The notes: a model not told the origin generated them from the sequence alone. 64,000 nt of DNA from Rubrobacter xylanophilus (GCF_007164525.1 NZ_AP019791.1:1227501-1291500), one strand, 5' to 3'. Shown: positions 11,601 through 21,814, counted from the stretch's first letter. Made by a program: numbers and translations.

Positions 11601-13031
11601 GTGCGACGAGCAGGGCTCACGATCGCCGCAACACTCGCGCTGGTGACGCTGGCCCCGGCCGGGGCGCTGGCCCAGGGGGAAGGTCCCCCCGGCACCCGGG
11701 AGCTATCCCTGGCGCTGGACACCGTATGGGTGCTCGTAGCCGCCGTGCTGGTGCTCTTCATGCAGGCCGGGTTCGCGATGCTCGAGGTCGGGTTCTCCCG
11801 CATGAAGAACGTCGGGAGCGTGGTCGCCAAGATCCTCGCCAACCTCGCCATCGCCGCCGTCCTGTTCTGGGCTTTTGGGTTCGCCATCGCCTTCGGGACC
11901 GGCAACGCCCTCTTCGGGACCCAGGGCTGGTTTTTGGCCGTACCGGGCGAGGCGGTGAACGAGGTCTACGCCGGGTTAGCCTGGACGCAGGTGCCACTCT
12001 CGGCCAAGTTTCTCTTCCAGATGGCCTTCTGCGCGGTCTCCTTGGCGATCGTGTGGGGCACCATGCTGGAGCGGACCAAGTTCGCCGTCTACCTCGTCTT
12101 CGCCGTGGTCTTCGCCGGGGCGATCTACCCGATGGTGGGGCATTGGATCTGGGGCGGCGGATGGCTCACCGAGCTGGGGATGCAGGACTTCGCCGGCTCC
12201 ACGGTCGTCCACCTCTCCGGCGCCATGGCGGCGCTCGCCGGGACGCTGCTTCTGGGCCCCCGGCTCGGGAAGTACGATGACGAGGGACGCCCCGTGACCA
12301 TCCCCGGACACAACATGCCGCTGGCTGTGCTCGGCGTCCTGATACTCTGGATCGGCTGGTACGGTTTCAACCCCGGCTCGACCATGGCGGCAATCCCCCA
12401 GGTCGCCGACATCGCCCTCACCACAACCCTCGCGGCCGCCTCCGGCGTACTCGGGGCGATGGCGATGAGCTACCTCTACCGGCGGCACGTGGACGTGGGG
12501 ATGGCGGGCAACGGCGCCATCGCCGCGCTCGTCGCCATCACCGCCCCCTGCGCCTTCGTGGCGCCGTGGGCCTCGGTGGTCATAGGTTTCGTCGCCGGCG
12601 TGATCATGTACCTCACCCTGGTCTTCGTGGATCGCATAGGGGTGGACGACCCGCTCGGGGCCATCGCGGCCCACGGGATGGGCGGCATCTGGGGTACGCT
12701 CTCCGCCGGACTCTTCACCACCCCCGATCTCGCGGCGGTGGGCCGTCCCGGTCTCTTCTACGGCGGCGGGCTCTACCAGCTCGGGGTGCAGGCTCTCGGC
12801 ATCCTCGCCGCCGGCGGCTTCGTCTTCCTGGCCTCGCTCGCGGTCTTCGCGGTCCTGAAGGCGACGATCGGGCTGCGGGTCAAGCCGGAACAGGAGCTGA
12901 ACGGCCTGGACGTGAGCGAGCACGGCGTCTACGGCTACGCCGGCTTCCCGGAGCACCTGATCGCCACGGACCACCCGATCAACGGAAACGGTGGCGGTAC
13001 ACCGCGGACCTCGGTAGAGGGAGCGGCATAA
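11601..13031 (+). CDS. amt: Amt/AmtB ammonium channel
   Basis: 476 residues: a cleavable signal peptide (MRRAGLTIAATLALVTLAPA, then GALAQ) followed by about 11 transmembrane helices. Family motifs include DTVWVLVAAVLVLFMQAGFAM, the conserved Asp in DFAGSTVVHLSGAMAAL with the first pore His, and HGMGGIWGTLSAGLF with the second pore His. Imports ammonium. The start is GTG at 11601 with GGAAGGAGG about seven bases before it. No glnK (PII) gene follows, which is unusual for amt loci. The 278 bases upstream show no riboswitch I recognise. Confidence 0.95.
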   Translation: MRRAGLTIAATLALVTLAPAGALAQGEGPPGTRELSLALDTVWVLVAAVLVLFMQAGFAMLEVGFSRMKNVGSVVAKILANLAIAAVLFWAFGFAIAFGTGNALFGTQGWFLAVPGEAVNEVYAGLAWTQVPLSAKFLFQMAFCAVSLAIVWGTMLERTKFAVYLVFAVVFAGAIYPMVGHWIWGGGWLTELGMQDFAGSTVVHLSGAMAALAGTLLLGPRLGKYDDEGRPVTIPGHNMPLAVLGVLILWIGWYGFNPGSTMAAIPQVADIALTTTLAAASGVLGAMAMSYLYRRHVDVGMAGNGAIAALVAITAPCAFVAPWASVVIGFVAGVIMYLTLVFVDRIGVDDPLGAIAAHGMGGIWGTLSAGLFTTPDLAAVGRPGLFYGGGLYQLGVQALGILAAGGFVFLASLAVFAVLKATIGLRVKPEQELNGLDVSEHGVYGYAGFPEHLIATDHPINGNGGGTPRTSVEGAA

Positions 13032-13084
13032 AGGAGTGCCCCGCTCCCCGGGGTACGCGCACACGTCGGTTTCTTGGAGAGAAC

Positions 13085-13113
13085 GGAGCGCCGGGCATCG
13101 GGCCCGGCGCTCC
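13085..13113 (+). terminator. Hairpin after amt
   Basis: Perfect 12-bp stem (GGAGCGCCGGGC with GCCCGGCGCTCC) and a 5-base loop, 54 bases after the amt stop. No T-run follows, so it may end or stabilise the amt transcript, or set the level of the small gene after it. Confidence 0.5.
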
Positions 13114-13149
13114 ACGGCGAAACCGAGACACAGGAGGTTGCAGCGGAGA

Positions 13150-13434
13150 GTGGGAGCCCCCATAACAGAGGCAGCGGCGCAGCGGAACACGATCGTTCGG
13201 GTCTACGAGGACCGGGTGGAGCTCATCGGCGGCTGGATGGGAGAGCGGGTCGAGAAGATCCTTCACAGGGACATAGCCGACGTGAGGATACAGGGGCTGG
13301 TCAACTGCACCCTGCAGATCTCCAGCAGCAGCGGCAGGCTCTACCGGCTGAGCAGGATGGCCCTCCCGGACGCCCGGGCGGTGAAGGAGGCGATCGAACG
13401 CCAGAAGCAGAAGGCGGGACTCTACGAACCGTAG
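13150..13434 (+). CDS. Small PH-like domain protein
   Basis: 94 residues from GTG at 13150, with AGGAGG about 12 bases upstream. The pattern NTIVRVYEDRVELIGGWMG, then KILHRDIADVRIQG, TLQISSSSGRLYRL and a final helix PDARAVKEAIERQKQ resembles bacterial PH/SHOCT-associated domains (seven strands plus one helix). Probably a cytoplasmic or membrane-associated adaptor. A longer in-frame version from 13036 would cross the hairpin after amt and is unlikely. Confidence 0.6.
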   Translation: MGAPITEAAAQRNTIVRVYEDRVELIGGWMGERVEKILHRDIADVRIQGLVNCTLQISSSSGRLYRLSRMALPDARAVKEAIERQKQKAGLYEP

Positions 13435-13448
13435 CCCACAGGCCGGCC

Positions 13449-15458
13449 CTAGGAGACGACCTCCTGAAGCCGGCGCTCGAGGTCCCGGATCTCGTCCCGC
13501 AGCTTGGCCGCGTACTCGAACTTCAGCTCCTCGGCGGCCTCCAGCATCTCCGCCTGCAGCCGCGCGATGAGGTCGCGCAGCTCCTCCGGGTCCCCGGGGG
13601 TCTCCTCCACCCGACGCCTCCTCTCTGCCCGGTAGAGCCCCTTCGCCTCGGCGGCGATCAGGATGTCCGAGACCCCCTTCTTGATCGTGCGCGGCTCGAT
13701 GCCGTGGCGTTCGTTGTACTCCATCTGGATCCTGCGGCGGCGGTTGGTCTCCCCGATCGCCGCCCGCATCGCCTCGGTCTCTTTGTCCGCGTACATGATG
13801 ACCCGGCCGTTGACGTTGCGCGCCGCGCGGCCGATGGTCTGGATGAGCGCCCGCTCGCCGCGCAGGAAGCCCTCTTTGTCCGCATCCAGTATGGCGACGA
13901 GGCTCACCTCCGGCAGGTCGAGCCCCTCACGCAGCAGGTTTATCCCGACGAGCACGTCGAACTCGCCGCTGCGCAGGCCCCTTATGATCTGGATGCGCTC
14001 CAGCGTCTCGATGTTGGCGTGCATGTATCGGGCCCTCACCCCGTGCTCGAGGAGGTAGTCGGTGAGGTCTTCGGCCATCTTGATCGTGAGCGCGGTGACC
14101 AGCACCCGCTCGTCCCGCTCGACCCGCCGGTGGATCTCGTTCATCAGGTCGTCGATCTGACCCCGCGTCGGACGGACCTCGACCTCCGGGTCGACGAGCC
14201 CGGTGGGGCGGATGATCTGCTCGACTATCCGCTCGCTGTTCTCGAGCTCGTAGGGGCCCGGCGTGGCCGAGACGAAGACGAGCTGGTTGGTCTTCAGGAG
14301 GAACTCCTCCCACCTCAGCGGCCGGTTGTCCAGCGCCGAAGGCAGCCGGAAGCCGTGCTCCACCAGCGTCTCCTTGCGGCTGCGGTCGCCGTTGTACATC
14401 CCCCGGATCTGCGGCAGCGTGATGTGCGACTCGTCGACGAAGGTGACGTAGTCGTCCGGGAAGTAGTCGAGCAGGGTGTACGGCGTCGAGCCCGCGGGCC
14501 GGCCGTCGAGGTGCCGGGAGTAGTTCTCGATCCCGGAGCAGTAGCCGAGCTCCCGCAGCATCTCCAGGTCGTACTGGGTCCGCTGCCGGAGCCGGTAGGC
14601 CTCGAGCATCTTCCCCTCACGCTCGAGCTCGGCGTAGCGCTCCTCGAGCTCCTCCTCGATGCTCTTTATCGCGCGCTCGAGCTTCTCCTCACCGGTGACG
14701 AAGTGGGTCGCCGGGTAGATCGTGAGCGTCTCCGGCTCGCGCAGCACCTCCCCGGTCAGCGGGTCGACCTCGGCGATGCTCTCCACCTCGTCGCCGAAGA
14801 AGGAGATGCGGTAGACCGTGTCCTGGTAGGCCGGGTGTATCTCCAGCACGTCCCCTCGGACCCGGAAGTTGCCGCGGGAGAGCTGGTAGTCGTTGCGGGC
14901 GTACTGGATGCGCACGAGGTCGCGCAGCACGTCGTCCAGGTCGTAGAAGCCGCCCTGCTCCAGCAGGACCATCTTCTGCCGGTACTCCTCCGGGCTCCCG
15001 AGGCCGTAGATCGCCGAGACGCTCGCCACCACGATCACGTCGCGCCGGGTGAAGAGCGCGCTGGTGGCCGAGTGCCTAAGGCGGTCTATGTCCTCGTTGA
15101 TCTGGGCGTCCTTCTCGATGAAGGTGTCGGTCTGGGGGACGTAGGCCTCGGGCTGGTAGTAGTCGTAGTAGCTCACGAAGTACTCGACGGCGTTGTTGGG
15201 GAAGAACTCGGAGAACTCGCTCGCGAGCTGGGCCGCTAGCGTCTTGTTGTGCGCGATGACGAGCGCCGGACGCCCCGCCCGCTCGATGACCCGCGCCATC
15301 GTGTGCGTCTTGCCGCTGCCGGTCACCCCGAGCAACGTCTGCGCCCGCAGCCCGGATTCGAGCCCCTCCGCGAGGCGCTCTATGGCCCGGGGCTGGTCGC
15401 CGGTGGGCCGGTACTCGCTGCTTACCCGGAAGCCGCCGCTGCCGCTAGGTGTTCCGAT
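13449..15458 (-). CDS. uvrB: UvrB, excinuclease ABC subunit B, start codon unusual
   Basis: DNA helicase-like subunit that loads UvrC at lesions. Walker A is in [14 protein letters not shown]; the beta-hairpin region [21 protein letters not shown] and helicase motif [30 protein letters not shown] are clear. The C-terminal UVR motif ([28 protein letters not shown]) contacts UvrC. About 669 residues, normal for the family. The family N-terminus aligns at [14 protein letters not shown], but no ATG, GTG or TTG lies nearby in frame. The best-placed codon is ATC at 15458-15456, seven bases after GGGAGG, inside the end of the transglycosylase gene. The gene is certain; the start is tentative. Confidence 0.93.
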   Translation of the reverse strand: MGTPSGSGGFRVSSEYRPTGDQPRAIERLAEGLESGLRAQTLLGVTGSGKTHTMARVIERAGRPALVIAHNKTLAAQLASEFSEFFPNNAVEYFVSYYDYYQPEAYVPQTDTFIEKDAQINEDIDRLRHSATSALFTRRDVIVVASVSAIYGLGSPEEYRQKMVLLEQGGFYDLDDVLRDLVRIQYARNDYQLSRGNFRVRGDVLEIHPAYQDTVYRISFFGDEVESIAEVDPLTGEVLREPETLTIYPATHFVTGEEKLERAIKSIEEELEERYAELEREGKMLEAYRLRQRTQYDLEMLRELGYCSGIENYSRHLDGRPAGSTPYTLLDYFPDDYVTFVDESHITLPQIRGMYNGDRSRKETLVEHGFRLPSALDNRPLRWEEFLLKTNQLVFVSATPGPYELENSERIVEQIIRPTGLVDPEVEVRPTRGQIDDLMNEIHRRVERDERVLVTALTIKMAEDLTDYLLEHGVRARYMHANIETLERIQIIRGLRSGEFDVLVGINLLREGLDLPEVSLVAILDADKEGFLRGERALIQTIGRAARNVNGRVIMYADKETEAMRAAIGETNRRRRIQMEYNERHGIEPRTIKKGVSDILIAAEAKGLYRAERRRRVEETPGDPEELRDLIARLQAEMLEAAEELKFEYAAKLRDEIRDLERRLQEVVS

Positions 15459-16062
15459 CCAGATTCCTCCCGTAGAGCTCCTCGTACCTGGAGCGGGCCT
15501 CGAGGACGGTGTCCACGTAGTTTCTGGTCTCCTCGAAGGGGATGTCCCGCCGGATGTCGAAGTCTTCGTCCGAGAGCCAGCCGTCCACGCTGCCCACCCC
15601 GGAATTATACGCCGCGAGCATGAGCCTCTCATCGCCGAGATACCGCTCCTCCAGGTAGGCGAGGTACCACACGCCCATCCTGAGGTTGACGAGGGGATCT
15701 TCGCGATAATCCCCGACGATGCCGCTGTGACGCCGGATGAAGCTTGCGGTGGGCGGCGTGATCTGCATGAGCCCGTGCGCCCCTTTGTGCGAGACGGCCT
15801 CCTGCCGGAAGCGGCTCTCGGCGTAGATCACGGCGGCGACGAAGGCGGGCTCGAGCCCCCGACCGCGGGCCTCCTCCCGGATGGCCTCCTCGTAGCGCAG
15901 CGGGTACATGGCCCGCTGGACGGCGGCCGGGGGCTCGGAGAGCACCCCGTAGAGCGCGTACAGCCCGGTGGCCAGCGCCGCCAGGGAGACCAGAAGGCCC
16001 GCGAACCTCCGCCGCCGGGCCCTCGATCTGCCGTACCTGCTCCTTCTGGCCTTAGCTACCGC
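15445..16062 (-). CDS. Soluble lytic transglycosylase-like protein (SLT domain)
   Basis: About 205 residues: Arg-rich N-terminus, one membrane anchor ([22 protein letters not shown]) and an SLT lysozyme-fold domain. The catalytic Glu is in [14 protein letters not shown], followed by [13 protein letters not shown] and [11 protein letters not shown]. Cleaves peptidoglycan glycan strands outside the membrane. The start is unclear: the frame before the membrane segment has no standard start downstream of coaE. A GTA codon at about 16062, seven bases after GAGAGGGGG and overlapping the coaE stop, is the best placed; an ATG at 16221 would lie deep in coaE. Confidence 0.82.
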   Translation of the reverse strand, partial: AVAKARRSRYGRSRARRRRFAGLLVSLAALATGLYALYGVLSEPPAAVQRAMYPLRYEEAIREEARGRGLEPAFVAAVIYAESRFRQEAVSHKGAHGLMQITPPTASFIRRHSGIVGDYREDPLVNLRMGVWYLAYLEERYLGDERLMLAAYNSGVGSVDGWLSDEDFDIRRDIPFEETRNYVDTVLEARSRYEELYGRNLDRNT

Positions 16063-16648
16063 CGGACCCCCTCTCTGCGAGCAGCCTCTCCCACAATGCC
16101 CTGGCCTGCTCCCTGAGTCTATCCGGCCCCCCGTCGTTTTCCACCACCACGTCGGCGAGGCGCGCCTTCTCCTCCGCGGAAAGCTGCCGGCCCTCGATCG
16201 CCTGGAAGCGCTCTTCCCCAACCCCCCGCTCCGATGCCCAGCCCCGGCGCCGCTCCTCGGGGGTGAGGACGGCGACGGTGCAGTCGAAGTCGTACCGGTC
16301 GCCCCCCTCGAAGAGGAGCGGTATCTCGGCCACGAAGACCGGGGCGCGGGAGGCGGAGACCCTGCGCCCTATCTCCCGGCGCACCAAAGGATGCAGTATG
16401 CCCTCCAGCTCGCGCAGCGCCCCCTCGTCGCCGAAGACCCGCTCCCCGAGCCGCCGCCGGTCCACTCCACGCTCCCCGAGCACCTCCCCGCCGAAGCGCT
16501 CGGCTACCCTGGCTATGGTCTCCGGGTCGGAGGCGAGCAGCCGGTGGACGATCTCGTCGGCCGAGACCGTCTCGGCGCCCAGCTCCCCCAGCATCCGCAC
16601 GAAGGTGCTCTTGCCGGACGCGAAGGGGCCGGTGACCGCCACGGTCAC
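16052..16648 (-). CDS. coaE: Dephospho-CoA kinase
   Basis: 198 residues, normal length. Starts at GTG (MTVAVTGPFASGKSTFVRML) with the P-loop GPFASGKS. The DEIVHRLL segment and HPLVRREI motif of CoaE follow. Phosphorylates the 3'-hydroxyl of dephospho-CoA in the last step of CoA synthesis. Lies 38 bases downstream of rpsA in the same direction, an order conserved in Actinobacteria. Confidence 0.92.
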   Translation of the reverse strand: MTVAVTGPFASGKSTFVRMLGELGAETVSADEIVHRLLASDPETIARVAERFGGEVLGERGVDRRRLGERVFGDEGALRELEGILHPLVRREIGRRVSASRAPVFVAEIPLLFEGGDRYDFDCTVAVLTPEERRRGWASERGVGEERFQAIEGRQLSAEEKARLADVVVENDGGPDRLREQARALWERLLAERGSGGS

Positions 16649-16686
16649 CGGCCCTCTCGGGTCCTTCCGCTGTCGGGAAGCTGCGG

Positions 16687-17922
16687 CTATCGCTCCTCGA
16701 GGTCCAGATCCTTCAGGGCGTCGAAGGCGCCGGTGCGCAGCCCGCTCTCGCGCGGCCGCCGCTCCTCGCGCTCCTCGCGCCGCCGCTCCTCACGCCGCCG
16801 CTCCTCGCGCTCCTCACGCTTCGGGCGCAGCGAGAGGGAGAGCCTGCGGCGCCGCGGGTCCACGTCTATCACGCGGGCGTCCACCTCGTCGCCACTGCGG
16901 ACGATCTCGTCCGGGGTCTCGACGTGGTGCTCGGCCAGCTCGGAGATGTGGATCAGACCCTCCACCCCCTCGGCGACCTCCACGAAGGCCCCGAAGGAGA
17001 CCAGCTTGGTCACCCGGCCGTGGATGACGTCGCCCACGTTGACCCGCTCGACGACCTCCTGCCAGGGGTCCTTGCGGGTCTGCTTGAGGCCGAGCGAGAT
17101 CCGCTCGCGCTCGCGGTCCACCTCCAGCACCTTGACCTCGACCTCCTCGCCGACCTGGACCACCTCGCTCGGGTGGTCGACGTGGTTCCAGGAGAGCTCG
17201 GAGATGTGGATCAGACCGTCTATCCCGTCCAGATCCACGAAGGCGCCGAAGTCCACCAGGTTCGAGACGGTGCCCTTTACGATGTCCCCCTCGTTGAGGG
17301 AGTTGAGGATCCGCTCGCGCTCCTCCTTGCGCTCCTCCTCCAGCACCGCCCGGCGGGAGAGCACCACGTTGTTGCGGCTGCGGTTGAGCTCTATGACCTT
17401 GCACTCCAGCCGCCGCCCGAGGTACTCCTCCAGGTTTCTCACCCGCCGGATGTCCACGAGGCTCGCCGGCAGGAAGCCCCGCAGGCCGATGTCCAGTATG
17501 AGGCCGCCCTTGACCACCTCGATGACCGGGCCCTCGACGTTGCGCTGCTCCCGGTAGGCCTCCTCTATCTTGTTCCAGGCCCGCTCGAAGGCGGCCCGCT
17601 TGGCCGAGAGGATGAGCCGCCCGTCGGCGTCCTCCTTCTGCAGCACCAGCGCCTCCAGCCGCTGGCCCAGCTCCACCACGTCCTTCGGGTCCGCCCCCTT
17701 GCGGATGGTCAACTCGTTGGCCGGGATGAGCCCCTCGGACTTGTAACCTATGTCGACGAGAACCTCGTCCTTGTCTATCCGGACGACCTCGCCCTCGACG
17801 ATGTCGCCGTCCTGGAAGTCGATCAGGACGCTCTCGTCCACCGGGACTATCTCCCCGTTCTCCTCGCGGAAGAAGTCCCTCATGCTCTGCTCGTGTGAGA
17901 CCCTATTTGAAGTTTCCGTCAT
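16687..17922 (-). CDS. rpsA: Ribosomal protein S1
   Basis: 411 residues with four S1 RNA-binding repeats (starting near [55 protein letters not shown] and [20 protein letters not shown]). A basic/acidic Arg-Glu tail follows. Helps mRNA bind the 30S subunit. Start chosen at [18 protein letters not shown] (17922) because an earlier in-frame start at 17982 would precede the likely promoter region. Confidence 0.93.
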   Translation of the reverse strand: MTETSNRVSHEQSMRDFFREENGEIVPVDESVLIDFQDGDIVEGEVVRIDKDEVLVDIGYKSEGLIPANELTIRKGADPKDVVELGQRLEALVLQKEDADGRLILSAKRAAFERAWNKIEEAYREQRNVEGPVIEVVKGGLILDIGLRGFLPASLVDIRRVRNLEEYLGRRLECKVIELNRSRNNVVLSRRAVLEEERKEERERILNSLNEGDIVKGTVSNLVDFGAFVDLDGIDGLIHISELSWNHVDHPSEVVQVGEEVEVKVLEVDRERERISLGLKQTRKDPWQEVVERVNVGDVIHGRVTKLVSFGAFVEVAEGVEGLIHISELAEHHVETPDEIVRSGDEVDARVIDVDPRRRRLSLSLRPKREEREERRREERRREEREERRPRESGLRTGAFDALKDLDLEER

Positions 17923-17965
17923 GTACCGCTCTTGCTTTCCTTCCACATCTCGCTTGCAACAACCG

Positions 17966-17971
17966 ATTATA
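17966..17971 (-). promoter_or_regulatory. Probable -10 box of rpsA
   Basis: TATAAT on the minus strand, 43 bases before the rpsA start and within the 89-base gap to polA. The hexamer 16 to 18 bp upstream is a poor -35. Confidence 0.5.
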
Positions 17972-18011
17972 ACAGGAGCCAACCGGACTAATCGGCCACA
18001 GATTCGTTATT

Positions 18012-20510
18012 TTACCCGCCCCCGAGCGGTTTGACACGCCCCCACCGCTCGCCGGCCTTGACCTCGACCTCGAGCGGCGGGTCGAGGTCGTAGGCGGCGA
18101 CCATCCTCTCGGCGGCGAGCGCGGCGACCTCCTCGACCCTGTCGCGGTCCACGTCGAAGACGAGCTCGTCGTGCACCTGCATGAGCATGTCGGCTCCGAG
18201 GGATCCGATGCGGGGGGCGAGGTCGACCATGGCCACCTTGATGATGTCCGCCGCGCTGCCCTGCACGCGGGCGTTGAAGGCTATGCGCTCGCCGAGCTTC
18301 CTGACGTTCTTGTTTTTGTTGCGCAGCTCGGGCACGTAACGACGCCGGCCGAAGAGGGTCGTGGCGTAACCGAGCTCCTCGGCCTCGGCGAGGCTCTTGC
18401 GGATGAACTCGGTCACCCTGGGGTGGCGCTCGAAGTAGCGCTGGATGTAACGGTCGGCCTCGGCCGGGTGGACGTTGCCCAGCCGGGTGGCGAGCCCGTA
18501 GCCGGAGATGCCGTACAGGATGCCGAAGTTCACCATCTTGGCCCGCCGCCGGAGCTCGGGGGTGACGCTCTCGGGCCTCACGTCGAAGACCTCGGCGGCG
18601 GTGCGGGTGTGGATGTCCTCGCCGTTCTTGAACGCCTCGACCAGCGCGGGCTCCCGGCTCATGTGGGCCAGGATCCTGAGCTCTATCTGCGAGTAGTCGG
18701 CGACCACCAGGACCCGCCCCGGGGAGGCGGTGAAGGCGTCCCGGATGCGCATCCCGGTCTCGGTGCGCACCGGGATGTTCTGCAGGTTGGGGGAGTCGCT
18801 GGAGATCCGGCCCGTCGCCGTGGTGGTCTGGTTGAGGGTGGTGTGGATCCTGCCGTCCTCCCCGACGAGCTTGAGCAGCCCCTCCACGTAGGTGCCCTTG
18901 AGCTTGGCGAGCTCGCGCCAGGCGATGATCTTCTCGGCCACGGGGTGCTCGATGGCGAGCTGCTGCAGGACCTTGGCATCGGTGGAGTAGCCGGTCTTGG
19001 TCCGGCGCACCGGGGGCAGGCCGAGCTCCTCGAAGAGCACCTCGGAGAGCTGTTTGGGCGAGCCTATGTTGAAAGGATGCCCGACGTGCTCGAAGATCTC
19101 CTCCTCGAGCTCCGCGATGCGCCCCTCTATCTCCCGTCCCACCTCCTCCAGCGTCCGGACGTCGACCGGCATCCCGACCCGCTCCATCCCGGCGAGCACG
19201 TCGGCGAGCGGCAGCTCCACCTCGTAGTAGAGCCGGGAGAGCCCCATCTCCTTCAGCTCGGCGTCGAGGCGCGGGACGAGCGCCCTCACCAGCGCCGCCC
19301 GCCGGGCCGCCTCCCGGACCACCGGCTCGGGGTGCCGGGCCTCGACGTCGGAGACTCCCCGCTCGGCGGCCAGCGCGTCCAGGTCGTAGCTCCCAAGTCC
19401 GGGCTTGACGAGGTAGCCGGCCAGGTAGGTGTCGAAGTGGGCGCCGCGCACCCCGACCCCCTTGGCGTCGTGCACCTGCAGCGGCCGCTCCGGGAGCCCC
19501 TGCACGAGCCGCACCTCGTCCTCGGCCACCGCCGCGCACCACCGGCCGTCCCCGGCGGGCGCGACGGCCACCGGCTCCAGTGAGGGCTCCACCTCATCCT
19601 CCACGACCCGCACCGCGCTCTCCGGCCGCGGCCGCCCGCCGCCGCTCACCGGAAGCCCGGCTATGCGCGGCTCCAGGCTCCTGAACTCGTAGCGCCGGAG
19701 CAGGACGTCCCGCACCCCGGGCGCCACGCCCCTGAAGCGCAGCCGCTCCGGATCGAACTCCACCGGGACGTCGAAGCGCATCCGGGCCAGCTCCAGCGAG
19801 AGAAAGGCGTTCTCCCGCCCCTCCTCCAGCTTCCGGCGGGTGCCCTTCGCCTCCACCTCCTCCAGATGCTCGTAGATGCCCTCGACGGAGCCGAAGCGCC
19901 TAAGGAGGCTCGCAGCGCTCTTCGGCCCGATCCCGCGCACCCCGGGGATGTTGTCCGAGGGGTCGCCGACCAGGGCCTTGTAGTCCGGGATCTGCTCCGG
20001 GGCGACCCCGTACTCCTCCATGACCTCCCGCCGGCCGTAGACCTTCGTCTCCGAGACCCCGCGCGTGGTCCGCAACACCCGCACCCGGCCGTCCACGAGT
20101 TGCATCGCGTCCTGATCCCCGGTGACGATGTACAGCTCCACCCCCTCGGGGAGCCGGCGGGAGACGGTGGCCAGCACATCGTCCGCCTCGAAGCCCTCCA
20201 CCCGGACCACGGGGATGTTCATGGCCTCCAGGATCTCGTCCAGATGGTCGAGCTGCACCCTCAGCTCCTCGGGCATCGCGCTCCGCTGGGCCTTGTACTC
20301 CGGATAGACCTCCGTCCGGAAGGCCGGGAGCCCCCCGTCCCACACCACCCCGATGCCGACCTCCTCCTCGGAGTCGAGCAGCTTCAGGACCATGCTGGTG
20401 AAGCCGTAGAGGGCGTTGGTGGGAAGCCCGCTGGAGGTCGCTATGCTCTGGGGCAGCGCGTAGAACGCCCGGTAGAGCAAGGAGTAGCCGTCGATCAGGT
20501 AGACACGCAT
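18012..20510 (-). CDS. polA: DNA polymerase I
   Basis: 832 residues. The 5'-3' exonuclease domain (about 1-290) starts MRVYLIDGYSLLYRAFYALP and carries EADDVLATV and the metal-binding TGDQDAMQLV. The middle region, in the position of the proofreading exonuclease, shows no DEDD acidic residues and is probably inactive. The polymerase domain has motif A DYSQIELRILAHMS, the O-helix RRRAKMVNFGILYG and motif C QVHDELVFDV. Fills gaps after excision repair and replaces RNA primers, which fits the uvr neighbourhood. A TATAAT lies nine bases upstream of the ATG, so the mRNA is likely leaderless. Confidence 0.96.
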   Translation of the reverse strand: MRVYLIDGYSLLYRAFYALPQSIATSSGLPTNALYGFTSMVLKLLDSEEEVGIGVVWDGGLPAFRTEVYPEYKAQRSAMPEELRVQLDHLDEILEAMNIPVVRVEGFEADDVLATVSRRLPEGVELYIVTGDQDAMQLVDGRVRVLRTTRGVSETKVYGRREVMEEYGVAPEQIPDYKALVGDPSDNIPGVRGIGPKSAASLLRRFGSVEGIYEHLEEVEAKGTRRKLEEGRENAFLSLELARMRFDVPVEFDPERLRFRGVAPGVRDVLLRRYEFRSLEPRIAGLPVSGGGRPRPESAVRVVEDEVEPSLEPVAVAPAGDGRWCAAVAEDEVRLVQGLPERPLQVHDAKGVGVRGAHFDTYLAGYLVKPGLGSYDLDALAAERGVSDVEARHPEPVVREAARRAALVRALVPRLDAELKEMGLSRLYYEVELPLADVLAGMERVGMPVDVRTLEEVGREIEGRIAELEEEIFEHVGHPFNIGSPKQLSEVLFEELGLPPVRRTKTGYSTDAKVLQQLAIEHPVAEKIIAWRELAKLKGTYVEGLLKLVGEDGRIHTTLNQTTTATGRISSDSPNLQNIPVRTETGMRIRDAFTASPGRVLVVADYSQIELRILAHMSREPALVEAFKNGEDIHTRTAAEVFDVRPESVTPELRRRAKMVNFGILYGISGYGLATRLGNVHPAEADRYIQRYFERHPRVTEFIRKSLAEAEELGYATTLFGRRRYVPELRNKNKNVRKLGERIAFNARVQGSAADIIKVAMVDLAPRIGSLGADMLMQVHDELVFDVDRDRVEEVAALAAERMVAAYDLDPPLEVEVKAGERWGRVKPLGGG

Positions 20511-20519
20511 CCACCGGGG

Positions 20520-20525
20520 ATTATA
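20520..20525 (-). promoter_or_regulatory. -10 box of polA (leaderless start)
   Basis: Minus strand TATAAT separated from the polA ATG by nine bases, so transcription should begin at or next to the start codon. It lies in the 55-bp divergent gap with trmB. Confidence 0.5.
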
Positions 20526-20565
20526 CCGCGGCCGCGCTCTCCCCCCACACCCTGCTACCTTATAT

Positions 20566-21240
20566 ATGATGACCCGCAGGAAACTCGGCAGGATGAAGGT
20601 CCGGCCTCCGGACCCCGAGACGGAGCGGCGCTACCTGCTGCGCTTCACCGGCCGGCAGCTCTACCACGAGGCGGAGCGCCTGCCCGGCCTCTCCTCGCCG
20701 GAGCTCTTCGGCGACGAGCGGCCCCTGGAGCTCGACGTGGGCTGCGGCACCGGGGAGTACATCTGCCATCTCGCGCAGAGCGACCCGGAAGCCAACTTCG
20801 TCGGCGTGGACCTGCACCTGAAGTCGCTGCACAAGGCGGTCGGGCGGGCGGCGGAGGCCGGCCTCGAGAACATAAAGTTCATCTGCGCAGATTTCCGGCA
20901 GATGTACCCGCTGCTCAGGCCGGCCGCGCTGCGCGCCGCCTACCTGCACTTCCCCGACCCCGGCATAAAGCCCCGCTACCGCAAGCGGCGGCTGTTCAAC
21001 GAGCGGTTCCTGGAGGAGATGCATCGTGCGGTCGTCCCGGGCGGGAAGCTGAGCCTCGTCACCGACGACGAGGACTACTTCCGGCAGATGCTGGAGCTCA
21101 TCGAGCGTGATGGACGGTGGAGGCGCACCCACGAGGAGCCCTACCTGGTCGGGTTCGATCCCCCGGTGAAGTCCCGGTTCCAGCGTATGTGGGAGCGCCG
21201 GGGGAGGACCATCTACCGCTTCGAGCTCGCGCGTCCCTAG
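20566..21240 (+). CDS. trmB: tRNA (guanine-N7-)-methyltransferase
   Basis: 224 residues. The SAM-binding loop is LELDVGCGTGEYICHLA, followed by FVGVDLHLKSLHKA and the TrmB signature YLHFPDPGIKPRYRKRRLF. Methylates G46 in the tRNA variable loop. Divergent from polA. It ends in a CTAG shared with the stop of the convergent thioesterase gene, the same arrangement as at 6637-6640. Confidence 0.92.
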   Translation: MMTRRKLGRMKVRPPDPETERRYLLRFTGRQLYHEAERLPGLSSPELFGDERPLELDVGCGTGEYICHLAQSDPEANFVGVDLHLKSLHKAVGRAAEAGLENIKFICADFRQMYPLLRPAALRAAYLHFPDPGIKPRYRKRRLFNERFLEEMHRAVVPGGKLSLVTDDEDYFRQMLELIERDGRWRRTHEEPYLVGFDPPVKSRFQRMWERRGRTIYRFELARP

Positions 21241-21707
21241 GCGCGGCCCTCGAAGGACTCTATCTTCTCCCGGACCCAGCCCGGGATGGGAACGGCGCGG
21301 CCCTCCCCAGCCGAGAAGGAGACGTAGACGATCTCCGCATCGAGCACCGTGCTCTCCTCCGCCATCTCGCCGTGCGGCAGGATCCTGAACCGGCCCGTGA
21401 AGCTGGAATTCCCGAGCCGAGGGATAGAGACCCACACGTCCAGCAGGTCGTCCAGCCGGGCGGGCCGGCGGAAGTCCAGCGTGGCCCTCACCAGCGCGAT
21501 GTCGAAGAGCGAGGAATCCAGGAACTCTATCCCGAGGTTGCGGAAGTACTCGGTGATCGCCACGTCCAGGTACGTGAGGTAGTGGGCGTTGTAGACCACC
21601 TTCTGGCCGTCGATCTCCGAGTACCTGACGCGCAGCGTGTGGGAGAAGCGGAAGTCCCCCACCCACCTCCTCCTTTCCGCCGAAGAGAGCCTCAGCAACA
21701 CGGTCAT
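21237..21707 (-). CDS. Acyl-CoA thioesterase, 4HBT hot-dog fold (YbgC/FadM type)
   Basis: 156 residues. Core motif is VRYSEIDGQKVVYNAHYLTYLD, with the catalytic Asp and the Tyr-x-Asn that align with 4-hydroxybenzoyl-CoA thioesterases. Expected to hydrolyse acyl-CoA thioesters. The GTA/ATG-rich start region is ambiguous; the ATG at 21707 is kept. Confidence 0.85.
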   Translation of the reverse strand: MTVLLRLSSAERRRWVGDFRFSHTLRVRYSEIDGQKVVYNAHYLTYLDVAITEYFRNLGIEFLDSSLFDIALVRATLDFRRPARLDDLLDVWVSIPRLGNSSFTGRFRILPHGEMAEESTVLDAEIVYVSFSAGEGRAVPIPGWVREKIESFEGRA

Positions 21708-21795
21708 CTTACCCGAGCACGCGCACCGCAGCCAGGCGACGTCTCCCCCTGCGACGTCGCACGAGCCTGCGAAAAGGAGCGCACAACGACCATGC

Positions 21796-21801
21796 TATAC
21801 T
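21796..21801 (+). promoter_or_regulatory. Probable -10 box of tRNA-Leu
   Basis: TATACT, 13 bases before the mature 5' end of the tRNA, a normal distance for a tRNA promoter. No consensus -35. Confidence 0.4.
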
Positions 21802-21814
21802 AGCTTTCATCCGC

